Assembly (NCBI GenBank): GCA_964419545.1
Contig: CAYQQU010000138.1
Location: 1 to 6,225 of the forward strand
Direction: 5' to 3'
Length of the DNA: 6,225 nucleotides
From: CAYQQU01 sp964419545
GTDB lineage: Bacteria; Bacteroidota; Bacteroidia; Chitinophagales; Saprospiraceae
Shown: piece by piece, positions 4,095-6,225 of the stretch
Layout of the letters: each line of letters starts with the position of its first letter
Position numbering within the stretch: the first letter of the stretch is position 1
Notes under the pieces: model-generated
Databases searched by the model: none
What the model was told of the DNA's origin: nothing
Seen by the model: only the letters and a program-made list of their open reading frames with translations
Program-made: the position numbers and the translations under genes

Positions 4095-6144
4095 AGTCCT
4101 GGACGCACCGACAGCTAAGCCCGACCGACTTATTGCCGAAGTAGAAGCGGTACAGCTTGCCGTAGTTGCGGGAGAAGTAGTATCTCCACGCGAGGTCGGC
4201 ACCCCGCTCCGAAGCGCTCCAGTAGAGGCCGAGGACGCCAAGGTTGATGAAGTCGCCAAGGGAGTTGCGGATGCCGCCGCGCTGCGCGGCGAAGCCACTG
4301 GGACCGCCTTCGATCAAAGCTTGGTAAGCTGCTTTACCGCCGTCGGAAGCGTCATCATCGGCGCCGCCGAATTGTTTGGCCATTTCCCGCCATTCGGTAT
4401 CGGTGGGTAAGCGCCAGCCCACGGCCCGGCAGGCTTTTTTCGCGGCTTCCCAGGTGTAGAGGCGGCCGGTTTTACCGCAGTTCGCCGGGTCGTTATCGTA
4501 GCACCAGCTGCCCTCGCCCAAGTTGTAGTTGAGGTTTTCGGCCATCCACGTCAGGCCGTTGAGGCGGACGGTGCGGTAGGTTTGGCCGCCGAGGGTGACC
4601 GTCCGAGTTTTGGCGGGAGGGGGCGGCGGGACCACTTTCGGCGCGTCGATACGGATATTCCGATCTGCTTTTTCACCTGCGGCGTCTTCCACCTGAATGG
4701 TGTACGTTCCCGGATCTTCCCGGTAGTCGGTGAGCGTAATGCGGTGAGCGCCGGGGCCGTCCAGTTTTTGTTGGTAAACAGTAGCGCCCTTTCTGACCAG
4801 CCTAAGGTCATAGGGGCCTTTGCCTTGCTGAATGGTTACCGTCAGAATGTCTCCCCGAAAAGAACGTTCAATTTGTGGTGGCTGGTAAGGCGCTTCCTCT
4901 GGTTTTTTGTCTTCAACCGGGTCCACTTGTGGCCGGGCCGTCTGCTGGGTAGTGGTGTCCTGACCTGAAGACTCATCTGGTGTTCCTTCCCCAGTGAACC
5001 ATCCTCCACTAAAACCAATAATTAGGATGATAACCACCAATAGTCCAGCCGCCCAGGGAAAGTACTTGTCGATTGGAAAAGAGGGCTCAGAAGCAGTTCC
5101 AACCGGCTCCGACGGCGTTTTGGGCTCCTCTGTTTTCCGCAAATCCCGGATCACTCGCTCTGCCGCCCCAGCGTACCGGTGTTCCGGATACTTTTCTCGG
5201 AACTCCTCCAGGGCCGCCGCCGATCCGCTGTCTTTCACCTCTTTCCAGGCGCGTTCGATCTCGCCTTCCCGGCGGGCTTCTGCCGAATGATTGCTTTCGG
5301 GATATTTGGCCAGGAAGGCCTGGTAAGCAGCCAGGGTGCCGGCCTTTTGGGCGGTCAGCCAGTCGGCGGCCTCATTGGCTTTCAGGTGAAAAACGTACTG
5401 CCCCGAATCATCCCCCTTTACATTGAGCGGCTTGAAGACCGGCGTCTGGCGGCCCTCGGTGGCTTGTTCTACCCGGTTGATCACTTCGGTGGCCAGCTCC
5501 TGGATGGTCAGATTTTGTTCGCTGTTTCTCAACTGCCGCAGCACGGTGGCCGCGAAGGGGCTGTTTTCTCCAGCCGTACCATCGAGCGCACGTTCGCGGC
5601 TATGGCTGGCGGCCAGTCCCCAGCGCGAGCGCTTGGTCTCATAGCCCGGCCTGACCGACTTAAAGGTTGCAAACAGGGCCCCGGAAAAGCAGGCGTCCAC
5701 CAAAACAAAGGTGTGAAAGCTGTTGATGGCGTCCAGCCGCCGCTTTATCTCATCGGTGGAGAAGTACTCCCATTCCCGGCCGGGATGGGCTTCCACCGGC
5801 ACCCAGTAGCCGACGTTGTCTTCCGTTTCTCCGTGGCCGGAGAAGTAAATGGTCAGATTATCTTCCGGTTTAACCTTCTTTTTGAGTTCCTTGAGCCTGG
5901 CATGAATATTCGGGCGAGTCGCATCCTCATTGAAGAGCGTGATGATGTTTTCTTCTTGGAATTGATACCTGTGGGTGAGCACTTTAATAAATTCCCGGGC
6001 ATCCTTAACGCAGTTGTTCAGTTGGGGGCAATGCGCATACGCATCGATGGCGATCACCAGGAGGTGGTTGAGGCCGGCCGGCCCCGGTTCTTCCCAGAAG
6101 GTTTCCGCTCTACCTGCATCCTTAGTGTTTTTTGTGCCTGCCAT
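4093..6144 (-). CDS. Target 1: membrane-spanning caspase-like protease with diversified FISUMP lectin-fold domain
   Basis: This is a 683-residue DGR target. Residues ~25-250 are a C14 caspase/metacaspase-like domain with candidate His104 in YFSGHG, Cys152 in VDACFSGA, and GENSPFA at 192-198. Residues ~258-336 contain two TPR-like helical repeats (YQAFLAKYPESNHSAEA; LEEFREKYPEHRYAGAAE). A hydrophobic span follows at ~363-380 (PWAAGLLVVIILIIGFSGGW), then an acidic Ser/Thr/Pro linker. An Ig-like beta domain lies at ~425-500, a proline run at ~503-510, and a FISUMP domain at ~514-683. Charge around the span (Lys before, acidic after) suggests caspase in the cytoplasm and FISUMP in the periplasm or outside. 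FISUMP is expected to adopt a C-type-lectin-like fold, as other DGR targets do. VR1 covers the last 65 codons. The start shares DAGRA with target 2; no clear Shine-Dalgarno precedes it. Ligand binding triggering proteolysis is inferred. The ligand and substrate are unknown. Confidence 0.93.
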   Translation of the reverse strand: MAGTKNTKDAGRAETFWEEPGPAGLNHLLVIAIDAYAHCPQLNNCVKDAREFIKVLTHRYQFQEENIITLFNEDATRPNIHARLKELKKKVKPEDNLTIYFSGHGETEDNVGYWVPVEAHPGREWEYFSTDEIKRRLDAINSFHTFVLVDACFSGALFATFKSVRPGYETKRSRWGLAASHSRERALDGTAGENSPFAATVLRQLRNSEQNLTIQELATEVINRVEQATEGRQTPVFKPLNVKGDDSGQYVFHLKANEAADWLTAQKAGTLAAYQAFLAKYPESNHSAEARREGEIERAWKEVKDSGSAAALEEFREKYPEHRYAGAAERVIRDLRKTEEPKTPSEPVGTASEPSFPIDKYFPWAAGLLVVIILIIGFSGGWFTGEGTPDESSGQDTTTQQTARPQVDPVEDKKPEEAPYQPPQIERSFRGDILTVTIQQGKGPYDLRLVRKGATVYQQKLDGPGAHRITLTDYREDPGTYTIQVEDAAGEKADRNIRIDAPKVVPPPPPAKTRTVTLGGQTYRTVRLNGLTWMAENLNYNLGEGSWCYDNDPANCGKTGRLYTWEAAKKACRAVGWRLPTDTEWREMAKQFGGADDDASDGGKAAYQALIEGGPSGFAAQRGGIRNSLGDFINLGVLGLYWSASERGADLAWRYYFSRNYGKLYRFYFGNKSVGLSCRCVQD
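4095..4290 (-). repeat. VR1: DGR variable repeat in target 1
   Basis: VR1 is 196 bp and encodes residues 619-683 of target 1, ending at the stop codon. Against TR it has 23 substitutions, all at sense-strand TR adenines: 17 to T, 5 to C, 1 to G. They change 16 residues: I625, L629, I633, V637, L638, L640, S645, G648, L651, Y656, S658, Y661, Y665, F667, Y668 and F669. The only non-adenine substitution is CTC to CGC (R622, position 4280) near the 5' edge. One GGC codon (G670) has no counterpart in TR. The final 41 bp match TR exactly and should include the homing initiation site. Confidence 0.96.
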
Positions 6145-6225
6145 CTGATGATCGCGCTTGGTTGTTTTACGAGCATGTTTGGAGCTTGCTTCTATTGCAA
6201 ATCAACAGCTTAGGAACCTGTCGTC

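Noticed and set aside
5179..6213. 344-codon open frame on the plus strand
   Set aside because: It lies antisense to the caspase domain of target 1, whose minus-strand frame carries clear motifs. The antisense frame is open only because of codon composition.
6145..6225. Bacteroidota-type promoter (TAnnTTTG with upstream TTG) ahead of target 1
   Set aside because: The closest match on the minus strand, TTGATTTG, breaks the consensus and has no properly spaced upstream TTG. The promoter may lie outside the window.

Overview
The window holds a nearly complete diversity-generating retroelement (DGR) whose two target genes encode caspase-like proteases. All genes lie on the minus strand, so transcription runs from high to low coordinates. 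The host is probably a member of the Bacteroidota, perhaps Saprospiraceae-like. This is inferred from FISUMP-type C-terminal domains joined to metacaspase-like domains, the absence of clear Shine-Dalgarno sequences and a moderate GC content. No taxonomic marker gene is present.

Layout in transcription order. (1) 6144-4093: target 1, a 683-residue protein with a caspase (C14) domain, TPR-like helices, one membrane span, an Ig-like domain and a FISUMP/C-type-lectin-like domain. Its last 65 codons are the variable repeat VR1. (2) 4092-3981: a perfect 11-bp hairpin abutting the VR1 stop codon, then a rho-independent terminator. (3) 3980-3492: a MutS-like (MSL) DGR accessory protein, overlapping by 14 bp (4) 3505-3164: Avd, the four-helix-bundle accessory protein. 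(5) 3163-2788: a gene-free stretch of 376 bp holding a structured TR-RNA leader (bulged 14-bp stem), the template repeat TR (3022-2830) and a terminator-like hairpin. (6) 2787-1561: the DGR reverse transcriptase. (7) 1525-1: target 2, a second caspase-FISUMP protein without a membrane span. It runs off the left edge, and the first 25 bp of a second variable repeat (VR2) are visible there. The 81 bp upstream of target 1 (6145-6225) show no recognisable promoter, RBS or gene.

How the parts work together. In characterised DGRs the RT, with Avd, copies the TR RNA into cDNA with random substitution at adenines, and the cDNA replaces the VR of the target gene. The sequence shows this signature: TR and VR1 align over about 193 bp with 23 substitutions, all at TR adenines (sense strand), plus one non-adenine difference at the edge and a one-codon indel. 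The diversified residues fall in the C-terminal lectin-fold domain, presumably a ligand-binding face. The N-terminal half of each target is a caspase with an intact His/Cys dyad. I infer a hypervariable-receptor-to-protease system, possibly a cell-suicide, anti-phage or self/non-self module. One target appears membrane-spanning and the other cytosolic. The DGR assignment is strong; the biological role is inference.
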